NCBI RefSeq assembly: GCF_910591885.1
Contig: NW_025963556.1
Location: forward strand, 310,001 to 374,000
Direction: 5' to 3'
DNA: 64,000 bases
Origin: Bombus terrestris
Lineage: Eukaryota > Arthropoda > Insecta > Hymenoptera > Apidae
Shown here: in pieces, positions 1-13,167 of the stretch
Layout: the number at the start of each line of letters is the position of its first letter
Position numbering within the stretch: the first letter of the stretch is position 1
Program-made: the position numbers and the translations under genes
Notes under the pieces: model-generated
What the model saw: the letters and a program-made list of their open reading frames with translations, nothing else
Database searches by the model: none
What the model was told of the DNA's origin: nothing

Positions 1-57
1 TTATAACTTATGACGTTATGGAGTATTACGTTATAACGTATGACGTCATGTGGTATT

Positions 58-76
58 ACGTTATTACGAATAACGT
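58..76. repeat. H1 inverted repeat (type copy)
   Basis: Left arm ACGTTATT, loop ACG, right arm AATAACGT form a perfect 8-bp stem with a 3-nt loop. H1 recurs in every G, XL and YM module of the array. It could extrude as a short hairpin; no function is shown by the sequence. Confidence 0.9.
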
Positions 77-80
77 TATA

Positions 81-95
81 TTATGTTACGTCATG
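81..95 (+). other. 15-bp half-monomer deletion allele (type copy)
   Basis: TTATGTTACGTCATG lacks the 15 bases (TTTATGACATATGAC) present at the matching place around 1480-1500. The loss is exactly one half-monomer and flips the 30-bp phase by 15. The join also makes a minus-strand TAA. The allele recurs in almost every G module, for example near 4415, 7070, 12845, 14385, 19720, 23160, 31710, 41453, 53040 and 63870. Confidence 0.9.
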
Positions 96-407
96 TAGTA
101 TTACTTTATGACGTATGACGTCATGTAGTATTACTTTATGACGTATGACGTCATGTAGTATTACTTTATGACGTATGACGTCATGTAGTATTACTTTATG
201 ACGTATGACGTCATGTAGTATTACTTTATGACGTATGACGTCATGTAGTATTTCGTTATAACGTATGACGTTATGCAGTATTACGATATAACGTTTGACG
301 TTATGCAGTATTAGGTTATAACGTATGACGTCATGTAGTATTACTTTATGACGTATGACGTCATGTAGTATTACTTTATGACGTATGACGTCATGTAGTA
401 TTTCGTT

Positions 408-2357
408 TTAACGTACAACGTTATATAGAATTACGATATAACGCACAACGTTATGTCGTATTACGTTATAACTTATCATGTCATGTAGTATTACGTTATA
501 ACGTATGACGTTATGTAGTATTACGTTATTACGAATAACGTTATATTGTGTAACTTTATAACGTATGACCTTATGTTGTATTACGTTATAACTTATCATG
601 TCATGTAGTATTACTTTATGACGTATGACGTCATGTAGTATTACTTTATGACGTATGACGTCATGTAGTATTACTTTATGACGTATGACGTCATGTAGTA
701 TTTCGTTATAACGTATGACGTCATGTAGTTTTGCGTTATAACGTATGACGTCATGTAGTATTAGGTTATAACGTATGCCGTCATGTAGTATTACGTTATA
801 ACATATGACGTCATGTAGTAATACGATATAACGTACAACGTTATATAGAATTACGATATAACGCACAACGTTATGTCGTATTACGTTATAACGTATCATG
901 TCATGTAGTATTACGTTATTACGAATAACGTTATATTGTGTTACCTTATAACGTGTGACCTTTTGTTGTATTACGTTATAACGTATAAAGACATGTAGTA
1001 TTACGTTGTAACGTATGACGTCATGTAGTATTACTTTATGACGTATGACGTCATGTAGTATTATGTTATAACATATGCCGTCATGTAGTATTACGTTATA
1101 ACATATGACGTCATGTAATATTACGATATAACGTACAGCGTTATATAGAATTACGATATAACGCACAACGTTATGTCGTATTACGTTATACCGTATGACG
1201 TTATATTGTGTTACTTTATGACGTATGACGTCATGTAGTATTACTTTATGACGTATGCCGTCATGTAGTATTACGTTATAACATATGACGTCATGTAGTA
1301 ATACGATATAACGTACAACGTTATATAGAATTACGATATAACGCACAACGTTATGTCGTATTACGTTATAACGTATCATGTCATGTAGTATTACGTTATA
1401 ACGAATGACGTTATGGAGTATTACGTTATAACGTATGACGCCATGTGGTATTACGTTATTACGAATAACGTTATATTATGTTACTTTATGACATATGACG
1501 TCATGTAGTATTACTTTATGACGTATGACGTCATGTAGTATTACTTTATGACGTATGACGTCATGTAGTATTACTTTATGACGTATGACGTCATGTAATA
1601 TTACTTTATGACGTATGACGTCATGTAGTATTACTTTATGACGTATGACGTCATGTAGTATTTCGTTATAACGTATGACGTTATGCAGTATTACGATATA
1701 ACGTATGACGTTATGCGGTATTAGGTTATAACTTATGACGTTATGGAGTATTACGTTATAACGTATGACGTCATGTGGTATTACGTTATTACGAATAACG
1801 TTATATTATGTTACGTCATGTAGTATTACTTTATGACGTATGACGTCATGTGGTATTACTTTATGACGTATGACGTCATGTAGTATTTCGTTATAACGTA
1901 TGACGTTATGCAGTATTACGATATAACGTATGACGTTATGCGGTATTAGGTTATAACTTATGACGTTATGGAGTATTACGTTATAACGTATGACGTCATG
2001 TGGTATTACGTTATTACGAATAACGTTATATTATGTTACGTCATGTAGTATTACTTTATGACGTATGACGTCATGTAGTATTACTTTATGACGTATGACG
2101 TCATGTAGTATTACTTTATGACGTATGACGTCATGTAGTATTACTTTATGACGTATGACGTCATGTAGTATTACTTTATGACGTATGACGTCATGTAGTA
2201 TTTCGTTATAACGTATGACGTTATGCAGTATTACGATATAACGTATGACGTTATGCAGTATTAGGTTATAACGTATGACGTCATGTAGTATTACTTTATG
2301 ACGTATGACGTCATGTAGTATTACTTTATGACGTATGACGTCATGTAGTATTTCGTT
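408..2357 (+). repeat. HOR unit 1, 1950 bp: XL to Y chimera with three G modules
   Basis: XL runs to about 590, then joins ACTTTATG monomers and the AGTTTTGCG part of Y, followed by YM and YR. Y is re-entered at about 1230-1380. An undeleted G (GACGCCATGTGG, then TTATGTTACTTTATGACA) follows at 1410-1500, then two deleted G modules near 1805 and 2030. Length is 30x66 minus 2x15, matching the two deletions. Confidence 0.85.
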
Positions 2358-2597
2358 TTAACGTACAACGTTATATAGAATTACGATATAACGCACAACG
2401 TTATGTCGTATTACGTTATAACTTATCATGTCATGTAGTATTACGTTATAACGTATGACGTTATGTAGTATTACGTTATTACGAATAACGTTATATTGTG
2501 TAACTTTATAACGTATGACCTTATGTTGTATTACGTTATAACGTATAAAGACATGTAGTATTACGTTATAACGTATGACGTCATGTGGTATTACGTT

Positions 2598-2614
2598 ATT
2601 ACGAATATCGTAAT
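2598..2614. repeat. H2 inverted repeat (type copy, X form)
   Basis: Left arm ATTACGA, loop ATA, right arm TCGTAAT form a perfect 7-bp stem. H2 occurs twice per full HOR: at the XL/XR border, followed by TATTGTATTAC, and at the XR/YL border (3107-3123 in the same unit), followed by TATTGTGTTAC. Many chimeric units switch from X to Y within the short stretch around it. Confidence 0.9.
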
Positions 2615-3045
2615 ATTGTATTACTTTATGACGTATGACGTCATGTAGTATTACTATATGACGTATGACGTCATGTAGTATTACTATATGACGTATGACG
2701 TCATGTAGTATTACTATATGACGTATGACGTCATGTAGTATTAGGTTATAACGTATGAAGTTATGTATTATTACGATATAACGTATGACGTTAAGCAGTA
2801 TTAGGTTATAACGTATGACGTTATGTAGTATTAGGTTATAACGTATGGCGTTATGTAGTATTACGATATAACGTATGACGTTATGCAGTACTACGTTATA
2901 ACGTATGACGTTATGTAGTGTTACGTTATAATGTATGACGTTATGTAGCATTACGGTATTTCGAACAACGTTGTATTGTGTTACTTTATAACGTATGACG
3001 TTATGTAGTGTTACGTTATAACGTATGACGCCGTGTAGTATTACG

Positions 3046-3064
3046 TTATAAGTATAACATTATG
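3046..3064 (+). other. 1-bp deletion allele (type copy)
   Basis: TTATAAGTATAACATTATG replaces the usual TTATAACGTATGACGTTATG, one base shorter plus substitutions. It shifts the monomer phase by 1 and the minus-strand frame with it, giving TAA shortly after. The same allele recurs once in every complete XR module, near 6574, 9619, 10848, 15885, 20746, 30639, 42529, 54027 and 63350 among others, so it predates HOR amplification. Confidence 0.92.
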
Positions 3065-5851
3065 TAGTATCACGTTATAGCGTATGACGTCATGTAGTAT
3101 TACGTTATTACGAATATCGTAATATTGTGTTACTTTATGACGTATGACGTCATGTAATATTGCTTTATGACGTATGACGTCATGTAGTATTTCCTTATAA
3201 CGTATGACGTTATGTAGTATTACGATATAACGTATGACGTTATGCAGTACTACGTTATAACGTATGACTTTATGTAGTGTTACGTTATAACGTATGACGT
3301 TATGTATTAGTACGATATAACGTATGACGTTATGCAGTATGAGGTTATAACGTATGACGTCATGTAGTTTTGCGTTATAACGTATGACGTCATGTAGTAT
3401 TAGGTTATAACGTATGCCGTCATGTAGTATTACGTTATAACATATGACGTCATGTAGTAATACGATATAACGTACAACGTTATATAGAATTACGATATAA
3501 CGCACAACGTTATGTCGTATTACGTTATAACGTATCATGTCATGTAGTATTACGTTATTACGAATAACGTTATATTGTGTTACCTTATAACGTGTGACCT
3601 TTTGTTGTATTACGTTATAACGTATAAAGGCATGTAGTATTACGTTGTAACGTATGACGTCATGTAGTATTACTTTATGACGTATGACGTCATGTAGTAT
3701 TATGTTATAACATATGCCGTCATGTAGTATTACGTTATAACATATGACGTCATGTAATATTACGATATAACGTACAGCGTTATATAGAATTACGATATAA
3801 CGCACAACGTTATGTCGTATTACGTTATACCGTATGACGTTATATTGTGTTACTTTATGACGTATGACGTCATGTAGTATTACTTTATGACGTATGCCGT
3901 CATGTAGTATTACGTTATAACATATGACGTCATGTAGTAATACGATATAACGTACAACGTTATATAGAATTACGATATAACGCACAACGTTATGTCGTAT
4001 TACGTTATAACGTATCATATCATGTAGTATTACGTTATAACGAATGACGTTATGGAGTATTACGTTATAACGTATGACGCCATGTGGTATTACGTTATTA
4101 CGAATAACGTTATATTATGTTACTTTATGACATATGACGTCATGTAGTATTACTTTATGACGTATGACGTCATGTAGTATTACTTTATGACGTATGACGT
4201 CATGTAGTATTACTTTATGACGTATGACGTCATGTAGTATTACTTTATGACGTATGACGTCATGTAGTATTTCGTTATAACGTATGACGTTATGCAGTAT
4301 TACGATATAACGTATGACGTTATGCGGTATTAGGTTATAACTTATGACGTTATGGAGTATTACGTTATAACGTATGACGTCATGTGGTATTACGTTATTA
4401 CGAATAACGTTATATTATGTTACGTCATGTAGTATTACTTTATGACGTATGACGTCATGTAGTATTACTTTATGACGTATGACGTCATGTAGTATTACTT
4501 TATGACGTATGACGTCATGTAGTATTACTTTGTGACGTATGACGTCATGTAGTATTACTTTATGACGTATGACGTCATGTAGTATTACTTTATGACGTAT
4601 GACGTCATGTAGTATTACTTTATGACGTATGACGTCATGTAGTATTTCGTTATAACGTATGACGTTATGCAGTATTACGATATAACGTATGACGTTATGC
4701 AGTATTAGGTTATAACGTATGACGTCATGTAGTATTACTTTATGACGTATGACGTCATGTAATATTGCTTTATGACGTATGACGTCATGTAGTATTTCCT
4801 TATAACGTATGACGTTATGTAGTATTACGATATAACGTATGACGTTATGCAGTACTACGTTATAACGTATGACGTTATGTAGTGTTACGTTATAACGTAT
4901 GACGTTATGTATTAGTACGATATAACGTATGACGTTATGCAGTATGAGGTTATAACGTATGACGTCATGTAGTTTTGCGTTATAACGTATGACGTCATGT
5001 AGTATTAGGTTATAACGTATGCCGTCATGTAGTATTACGTTATAACATATGACGTCATGTAGTAATACGATATAACGTACAACGTTATATAGAATTACGA
5101 TATAACGCACAACGTTATGTCGTATTACGTTATAACGTATCATGTCATGTAGTATTACGTTATTACGAATAACGTTATATTGTGTTACCTTATAACGTGT
5201 GACCTTTTGTTGTATTACGTTATAACGTATAAAGACATGTAGTATTACGTTGTAACGTATGACGTCATGTAGTATTACTTTATGACGTATGACGTCATGT
5301 AGTATTACGTTATAACATATGACGTCATGTAATATTACGATATAACGTACAGCGTTATATAGAATTACGATATAACGCACAACGTTATGTCGTATTACGT
5401 TATACCGTATGACGTTATATTGTGTTACTTTATGACGTATGACGTCATGTAGTATTACTTTATGACGTATGCCGTCATGTAGTATTACGTTATAACATAT
5501 GACGTCATGTAGTAATACGATATAACGTACAACGTTATATAGAATTACGATATAACGCACAACGTTATGTCGTATTACGTTATAACGTATCATGTCATGT
5601 AGTATTACGTTATAACGAATGACGTTATGGAGTATTACGTTATAACGTATGACGCCATGTGGTATTACGTTATTACGAATAACGTTATATTATGTTACTT
5701 TATGACATATGACGTCATGTAGTATTACTTTATGACGTATGACGTCATGTAGTATTACTTTATGACGTATGACGTCATGTAGTATTACTTTATGACGTAT
5801 GACGTCATGTAGTATTACTTTATGACGTATGACGTCATGTAGTATTTCGTT

Positions 5852-7425
5852 TTAACGTACAACGTTATATAGAATTACGATATAACGCACAACGTTATGT
5901 CGTATTACGTTATAACTTATCATGTCATGTAGTATTACGTTATAACGTATGACGTTATGTAGTATTACGTTATTACGAATAACGTTATATTGTGTAACTT
6001 TATAACGTATGACCTTATGTTGTATTACGTTATAACGTATAAAGACATGTAGTATTACGTTATTACGTATGACGTCATGTGGTATTACGTTATTACGAAT
6101 ATCGTAATATTGTATTACTTTATGACGTATGACGTCATGTAGTATTACTATATGACGTATGACGTCATGTAGTATTACTATATGACGTATGACGTCATGT
6201 AGTATTACTATATGACGTATGACGTTATGTAGTATTACTATATGACGTATGACGTCATGTAGTATTAGGTTATAACGTATGAAGTTATGTATTATTACGA
6301 TATAACGTATGACGTTAAGCAGTATTAGGTTATAACGTATGACGTTATGTAGTATTAGGTTATAACGTATGGCGTTATGTAGTATTACGATATAACGTAT
6401 GACGTTATGCAGTACTACGTTATAACGTATGACGTTATGTAGTGTTACGTTATAATGTATGACGTTATGTAGCATTACGGTATTTCGAACAACGTTGTAT
6501 TGTGTTACTTTATAACGTATGACGTTATGTAGTGTTACGTTATAACGTATGACGCCGTGTAGTATTACGTTATAAGTATAACATTATGTAGTATCACGTT
6601 ATAGCGTATGACGCCATGTAGTATTACGTTATTACGAATATCGTAATATTGTGTTACTTTATGACGTATGACGTCATGTAGTATTACGTTATAACATATG
6701 ACGTCATGTAATATTACGATATAACGTACAGCGTTATATAGAATTACGATATAACGCACAACGTTATGTCGTATTACGTTATACCGTATGACGTTATATT
6801 GTGTTACTTTATGACGTATGACGTCATGTAGTATTACTTTATGACGTATGACGTCATGTAGTATTACTTTATGACGTATGACGTCATGTAGTATTACTTT
6901 ATGACGTATGACGTCATGTAGTATTTCGTTATAACGTATGACGTTATGCAGTATTACGATATAACGTATGACGTTATGCGGTATTAGGTTATAACTTATG
7001 ACGTTATGGAGTATTACGTTATAACGTATGACGTCATGTGGTATTACGTTATTACGAATAACGTTATATTATGTTACGTCATGTAGTATTACTTTATGAC
7101 GTATGACGTCATGTAGTATTACTTTATGACGTATGACGTCATGTAGTATTACTTTATGACGTATGACGTCATGTAGTATTACTTTATGACGTATGACGTC
7201 ATGTAGTATTACTTTATGACGTATGACGTCATGTAGTATTACTTTATGACGTATGACGTCATGTAGTATTTCGTTATAACGTATGACGTTATGCAGTATT
7301 ACGATATAACGTATGACGTTATGCAGTATTAGGTTATAACGTATGACGTCATGTAGTATTACTTTATGACGTATGACGTCATGTAGTATTACTTTATGAC
7401 GTATGACGTCATGTAGTATTTCGTT
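5852..7425 (+). repeat. HOR unit 3, 1574 bp: X(n=4), YR only, G
   Basis: X is complete, with four ACTATATG monomers, one carrying GACGTTATG. After the 1-bp deletion (about 6574) and H2 the sequence jumps directly to the AACATATG/ACAGCG end of Y, skipping YL and YM. Tail with GCGG, deleted G (about 7070), an ACTTTATG run and tail follow. Length is 30x53 - 16. Confidence 0.85.
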
Positions 7426-8865
7426 TTAACGTACAACGTTATATAGAATTACGATATAACGCACAACGTTATGTCGTATTACGTTATAACTTATCATGTC
7501 ATGTAGTATTACGTTATAACGTATGACGTTATGTAGTATTACGTTATTACGAATAACGTTATATTGTGTAACTTTATAACGTATGACCTTATGTTGTATT
7601 ACGTTATAACTTATCATGTCATGTAGTATTACTTTATGACGTATGACGTCATGTAGTATTACTTTATGACGTATGACGTCATGTAGTATTACTTTATGAC
7701 GTATGACGTCATGTAGTATTACTTTATGACGTATGACGTCATGTAGTATTTCGTTATAACGTATGGCGTCATGTAGTTTTGCGTTATAACGTATGACGTC
7801 ATGTAGTATTAGGTTATAACGTATGCCGTCATGTAGTATTACGTTATAACATATGACGTCATGTAGTAATACGATATAACGTACAACGTTATATAGAATT
7901 ACGATATAACGCACAACGTTATGTCGTATTACGTTATAACGTATCATGTCATGTAGTATTACGTTATTACGAATAACGTTATATTGTGTTACCTTATAAC
8001 GTGTGACCTTTTGTTGTATTACGTTATAACGTATAAAGACATGTAGTATTACGTTGTAACGTATGACGTCATGTAGTATTACTTTATGACGTATGACGTC
8101 ATGTAGTATTATGTTATAACATATGCCGTCATGTAGTATTACGTTATAACATATGACGTCATGTAATATTACGATATAACGTACAGCGTTATATAGAATT
8201 ACGATATAACGCACAACGTTATGTCGTATTACGTTATACCGTATGACGTTATATTGTGTTACTTTATGACGTATGACGTCATGTAGTATTACTTTATGAC
8301 GTATGCCGTCATGTAGTATTACGTTATAACATATGACGTCATGTAGTAATACGATATAACGTACAACGTTATATAGAATTACGATATAACGCACAACGTT
8401 ATGTCGTATTACGTTATAACGTATCATGTCATGTAGTATTACGTTATAACGAATGACGTTATGGAGTATTACGTTATAACGTATGACGCCATGTGGTATT
8501 ACGTTATTACGAATAACGTTATATTATGTTACTTTATGACATATGACGTCATGTAGTATTACTTTATGACGTATGACGTCATGTAGTATTACTTTATGAC
8601 GTATGACGTCATGTAGTATTACTTTATGACGTATGACGTCATGTAGTATTACTTTATGACGTATGACGTCATGTAGTATTACTTTATGACGTATGACGTC
8701 ATGTAGTATTTCGTTATAACGTATGACGTTATGCAGTATTACGATATAACGTATGACGTTATGCAGTATTAGGTTATAACGTATGACGTCATGTAGTATT
8801 ACTTTATGACGTATGACGTCATGTAGTATTACTTTATGACGTATGACGTCATGTAGTATTTCGTT
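7426..8865 (+). repeat. HOR unit 4, 1440 bp: near-copy of unit 1's first part
   Basis: XL joins four ACTTTATG monomers (three in unit 1), then AGTTTTGCG, YM, YR, the re-entered Y end and an undeleted G with GACGCCATGTGG (about 8480-8540), then an ACTTTATG run and tail. There is no 1-bp or 15-bp deletion, and the length is exactly 30x48. Confidence 0.86.
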
Positions 8866-10184
8866 TTAACGTACAACGTTATATAGAATTACGATATAAC
8901 GCACAACGTTATGTCGTATTACGTTATAACTTATCATGTCATGTAGTATTACGTTATAACGTATGACGTTATGTAGTATTACGTTATTACGAATAACGTT
9001 ATATTGTGTAACTTTATAACGTATGACCTTATGTTGTATTACGTTATAACGTATAAAGACATGTACTATTACGTTATAACGTATGACGTCATGTGGTATT
9101 ACGTTATTACGAATATCGTAATATTGTATTACTTTATGACGTATGACGTCATGTAGTATTACTATATGACGTATGACGTCATGTAGTATTACTATATGAC
9201 GTATGACGTCATGTAGTATTACTATATGACGTATGACGTCATGTAGTATTACTATATGACGTATGACGTTATGTAGTATTACTATATGACGTATGACGTC
9301 ATGTAGTATTAGGTTATAACGTATGAAGTTATGTATTATTACGATATAACGTATGACGTTAAGCAGTATTAGGTTATAACGTATGACGTTATGTAGTATT
9401 AGGTTATAACGTATGGCGTTATGTAGTATTACGATATAACGTATGACGTTATGCAGTACTACGTTATAACGAATGACGTTATGTAGTGTTACGTTATAAT
9501 GTATGACGTTATGTAGCATTACGGTATTTCGAACAACGTTGTATTGTGTTACTTTATAACGTATGACGTTATGTAGTGTTACGTTATAACGTATGACGCC
9601 GTGTAGTATTACGTTATAAGTATAACATTATGTAGTATCACGTTATAGCGTATGACGCCATGTAGTATTACGTTATTACGAATATCGTAATATTGTGTTA
9701 CTTTATGACGTATGACGTCATGTAGTATTATGTTATAACATATGCCGTCATGTAGTATTACGTTATAACATATGACGTCATGTAATATTACGATATAACG
9801 TACAGCGTTATATAGAATTACGATATAACGCACAACGTTATGTCGTATTACGTTATACCGTATGACGTTATATTGTGTTACTTTATGACGTATGACGTCA
9901 TGTAGTATTACTTTATGACGTATGACGTCATGTAGTATTACTTTATGACGTATGACGTCATGTAGTATTACTTTATGACGTATGACGTCATGTAGTATTA
10001 CTTTATGACGTATGACGTCATGTAGTATTTCGTTATAACGTATGACGTTATGCAGTATTACGATATAACGTATGACGTTATGCAGTATTAGGTTATAACG
10101 TATGACGTCATGTAGTATTACTTTATGACGTATGACGTCATGTAGTATTACTTTATGACGTATGACGTCATGTAGTATTTCGTT
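8866..10184 (+). repeat. HOR unit 5, 1319 bp: X(n=5), YR, no G
   Basis: X carries five ACTATATG monomers, the highest n seen. The 1-bp deletion is near 9619. YL and YM are skipped; YR (TATTATGTTAT, ACAGCG, TTATACCG) leads to five ACTTTATG monomers and a GCAG/GCAG tail with no G module. Length is 30x44 - 1. Confidence 0.86.
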
Positions 10185-11293
10185 TTAACGTACAACGTTA
10201 TATAGAATTACGATATAACGCACAACGTTATGTCGTATTACGTTATAACTTATCATGTCATGTAGTATTACGTTATAACGTATGACGTTATGTAGTATTA
10301 CGTTATTACGAATAACGTTATATTGTGTAACTTTATAACGTATGACCTTATGTTGTATTACGTTATAACGTATAAAGACATGTAGTATTACGTTATAACG
10401 TATGACGTCATGTGGTATTACGTTATTACGAATATCGTAATATTGTATTACTTTATGACGTATGACGTCATGTAGTATTACTATATGACGTATGACGTCA
10501 TGTAGTATTACTATATGACGTATGACGTCATGTAGTATTAGGTTATAACGTATGAAGTTATGTATTATTACGATATAACGTATGACGTTAAGCAGCATTA
10601 GGTTATAACGTATGACGTTATGTAGTATTAGGTTATAACGTATGGCGTTATGTAGTATTACGATATAACGTATGACGTTATGCAGTACTACGTTATAACG
10701 TATGACGTTATGTAGTGTTACGTTATAATGTATGACGTTATGTAGCATTACGGTATTTCGAACAACGTTGTATTGTGTTACTTTATAACGTATGACGTTA
10801 TGTAGTGTTACGTTATAACGTATGACGCCGTGTAGTATTACGTTATAAGTATAACATTATGTAGTATCACGTTATAGCGTATGACGTCATGTAGTATTAC
10901 GTTATTACGAATATCGTAATATTGTGTTACTTTATGACGTATGACGTCATGTAATATTGCTTTATGACGTATGACGTCATGTAGTATTTCCTTATAACGT
11001 ATGACGTTATGTAGTATTACGATATAACGTATGACGTCATGTAGTATTACTTTATGACGTATGACGTCATGTAGTATTACTTTATGACGTATGACGTCAT
11101 GTAGTATTACTTTATGACGTATGACGTCATGTAGTATTTCGTTATAACGTATGACGTTATGCAGTATTACGATATAACGTATGACGTTATGCAGTATTAG
11201 GTTATAACGTATGACGTCATGTAGTATTACTTTATGACGTATGACGTCATGTAGTATTACTTTATGACGTATGACGTCATGTAGTATTTCGTT
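10185..11293 (+). repeat. HOR unit 6, 1109 bp: X(n=2), YL-short, no G
   Basis: This is a compact unit: complete X with two ACTATATG monomers, the 1-bp deletion near 10848, YL-short (AATATTGC, TTTCCTTAT), three ACTTTATG monomers and tail. There is no YM, YR or G. Length is 30x37 - 1. Confidence 0.87.
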
Positions 11294-13167
11294 TTAACGT
11301 ACAACGTTATATAGAATTACGATATAACGCACAACGTTATGTCGTATTACGTTATAACTTATCATGTCATGTAGTATTACGTTATAACGTATGACTTTAT
11401 GTAGTATTACGTTATTACGAATAACGTTATATTGTGTAACTTTATAACGTATGACCTTATGTTGTATTACGTTATAACGTATAAAGACATGTAGTATTAC
11501 GTTATAACGTATGACGTCATGTGGTATTACGTTATTACGAATATCGTAATATTGTATTACTTTATGACGTATGACGTCATGTAGTATTACTATATGACGT
11601 ATGACGTCATGTAGTATTACTATGTGACGTATGACGTCATGTAGTATTAGGTTATAACGTATGAAGTTATGTATTATTACGATATAACGTATGACGTTAA
11701 GCAGTATTAGGTTATAACGCATGACGTTATGTAGTATTAGGTTATAACGTATGGCGTTATGTAGTATTACGATATAACGTATGACGTTATGCAGTACTAC
11801 GTTATAACGTATGACGTTATGTAGTGTTACGTTATAATGTATGACGTTATGTAGCATTACGGTATTTCGAACAACGTTGTATTGTGTTACTTTATAACGT
11901 ATGACGTTATGTAGTGTTACGTTATAACGTATGACGCCGTGTAGTATTACGTTATAAGTATAACATTATGTAGTATCACGTTATAGCGTATGACGTCATG
12001 TAGTATTACGTTATTACGAATATCGTAATATTGTGTTACTTTATGACGTATGACGTCATGTAATATTGCTTTATGACGTATGACGTCATGTAGTATTTCC
12101 TTATAACGTATGACGTTATGTAGTATTACGATATAACGTATGACGTTATGCAGTACTACGTTATAACGTATGACTTTATGTAGTGTTACGTTATAACGTA
12201 TGACGTTATGTATTAGTACGATATAACGTATGACGTTATGCAGTATGAGGTTATAACGTATGACGTCATGTAGTTTTGCGTTATAACGTATGACGTCATG
12301 TAGTATTAGGTTATAACGTATGCCGTCATGTAGTATTACGTTATAACATATGACGTCATGTAGTAATACGATATAACGTACAACGTTATATAGAATTACG
12401 ATATAACGCACAACGTTATGTCGTATTACGTTATAACGTATCATGTCATGTAGTATTACGTTATTACGAATAACGTTATATTGTGTTACCTTATAACGTG
12501 TGACCTTTTGTTGTATTACGTTATAACGTATAAAGGCATGTAGTATTACGTTGTAACGTATGACGTCATGTAGTATTACTTTATGACGTATGACGTCATG
12601 TAGTATTACTTTATGACGTATGACGTCATGTAGTATTACTTTATGACGCATGACGTCATGTAGTATTACTTTATGACGTATGACGTCATGTAGTATTTCG
12701 TTATAACGTATGACGTTATGCAGTATTACGATATAACGTATGACGTTATGCGGTATTAGGTTATAACTTATGACGTTATGGAGTATTACGTTATAACGTA
12801 TGACGTCATGTGGTATTACGTTATTACGAATAACGTTATATTATGTTACGTCATGTAGTATTACTTTATGACGTATGACGTCATGTAGTATTACTTTATG
12901 ACGTATGACGTCATGTAGTATTACTTTATGACGTATGACGTCATGTAGTATTACTTTATGACGTATGACGTCATGTAGTATTACTTTATGACGTATGACG
13001 TCATGTAGTATTTCGTTATAACGTATGACGTTATGCAGTATTACGATATAACGTATGACGTTATGCAGTATTAGGTTATAACGTATGACGTCATGTAGTA
13101 TTACTTTATGACGTATGACGTCATGTAGTATTACTTTATGACGTATGACGTCATGCAGTATTTCGTT
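11294..13167 (+). repeat. HOR unit 7, 1874 bp: X(n=2), YL+YM, G
   Basis: In X the second ACTATATG reads ACTATGTG. The 1-bp deletion lies near 11957. YL and YM are present, but ACTTTATG monomers (one with GACGCATGACG near 12650) replace YR. Tail with GCGG and deleted G (about 12845) follow. The next anchor is preceded by CATGCAG instead of CATGTAG. Length is 30x63 - 16. Confidence 0.86.

Larger units (their letters stand above)
1..407 (+). repeat. HOR unit 0 (partial): G with deletion, ACTTTATG x5, tail
   Basis: The window opens inside a G module (CTTATGACGTTATGGAG), then H1, the 15-bp deletion, five ACTTTATG monomers, tail T with GCAG twice and TTAGG, and two more ACTTTATG monomers before the anchor GTTTTAAC at 405-412. 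A private T occurs in the tail (GTTTGACG near 295). Confidence 0.88.
2358..5851 (+). repeat. HOR unit 2, 3494 bp: X(n=3), two Y blocks, undeleted G twice
   Basis: This is a complete X with three ACTATATG monomers and the 1-bp deletion at about 3051, then full Y, a re-entered Y end, undeleted G (about 4050-4140) and deleted G (4415). A run of seven ACTTTATG monomers (one reading CTTTGTGACG) and a tail lead to a second Y from about 4760, a second re-entry, and undeleted G (about 5610-5710). Length is 30x117 - 16. The longest minus-strand open stretch here (4415-5593, 392 codons) is not considered coding. Confidence 0.85.

Noticed and set aside
401..412. GTTTTAAC anchor as a functional site
   Set aside because: It is one substitution from GTTATAAC in an otherwise ordinary monomer. 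Regular recurrence is explained by HOR amplification, so I used it only as a landmark.
408..1379. Pentapeptide-repeat protein, because the translated repeat has a five-residue period
   Set aside because: The period comes from the 15-bp DNA half-monomer. The pattern (N/D)VI(R/L)(Y/H) does not match the A(N/D)LxG-like consensus of that family.
3001..3020. CENP-B box (TTCGnnnnAnnCGGG) in TTTCGAACAACG or TTTCGTTATAACG monomers
   Set aside because: TTCG occurs, but I found no CGGG at the required spacing in any monomer variant. A centromere role cannot be claimed from this motif.
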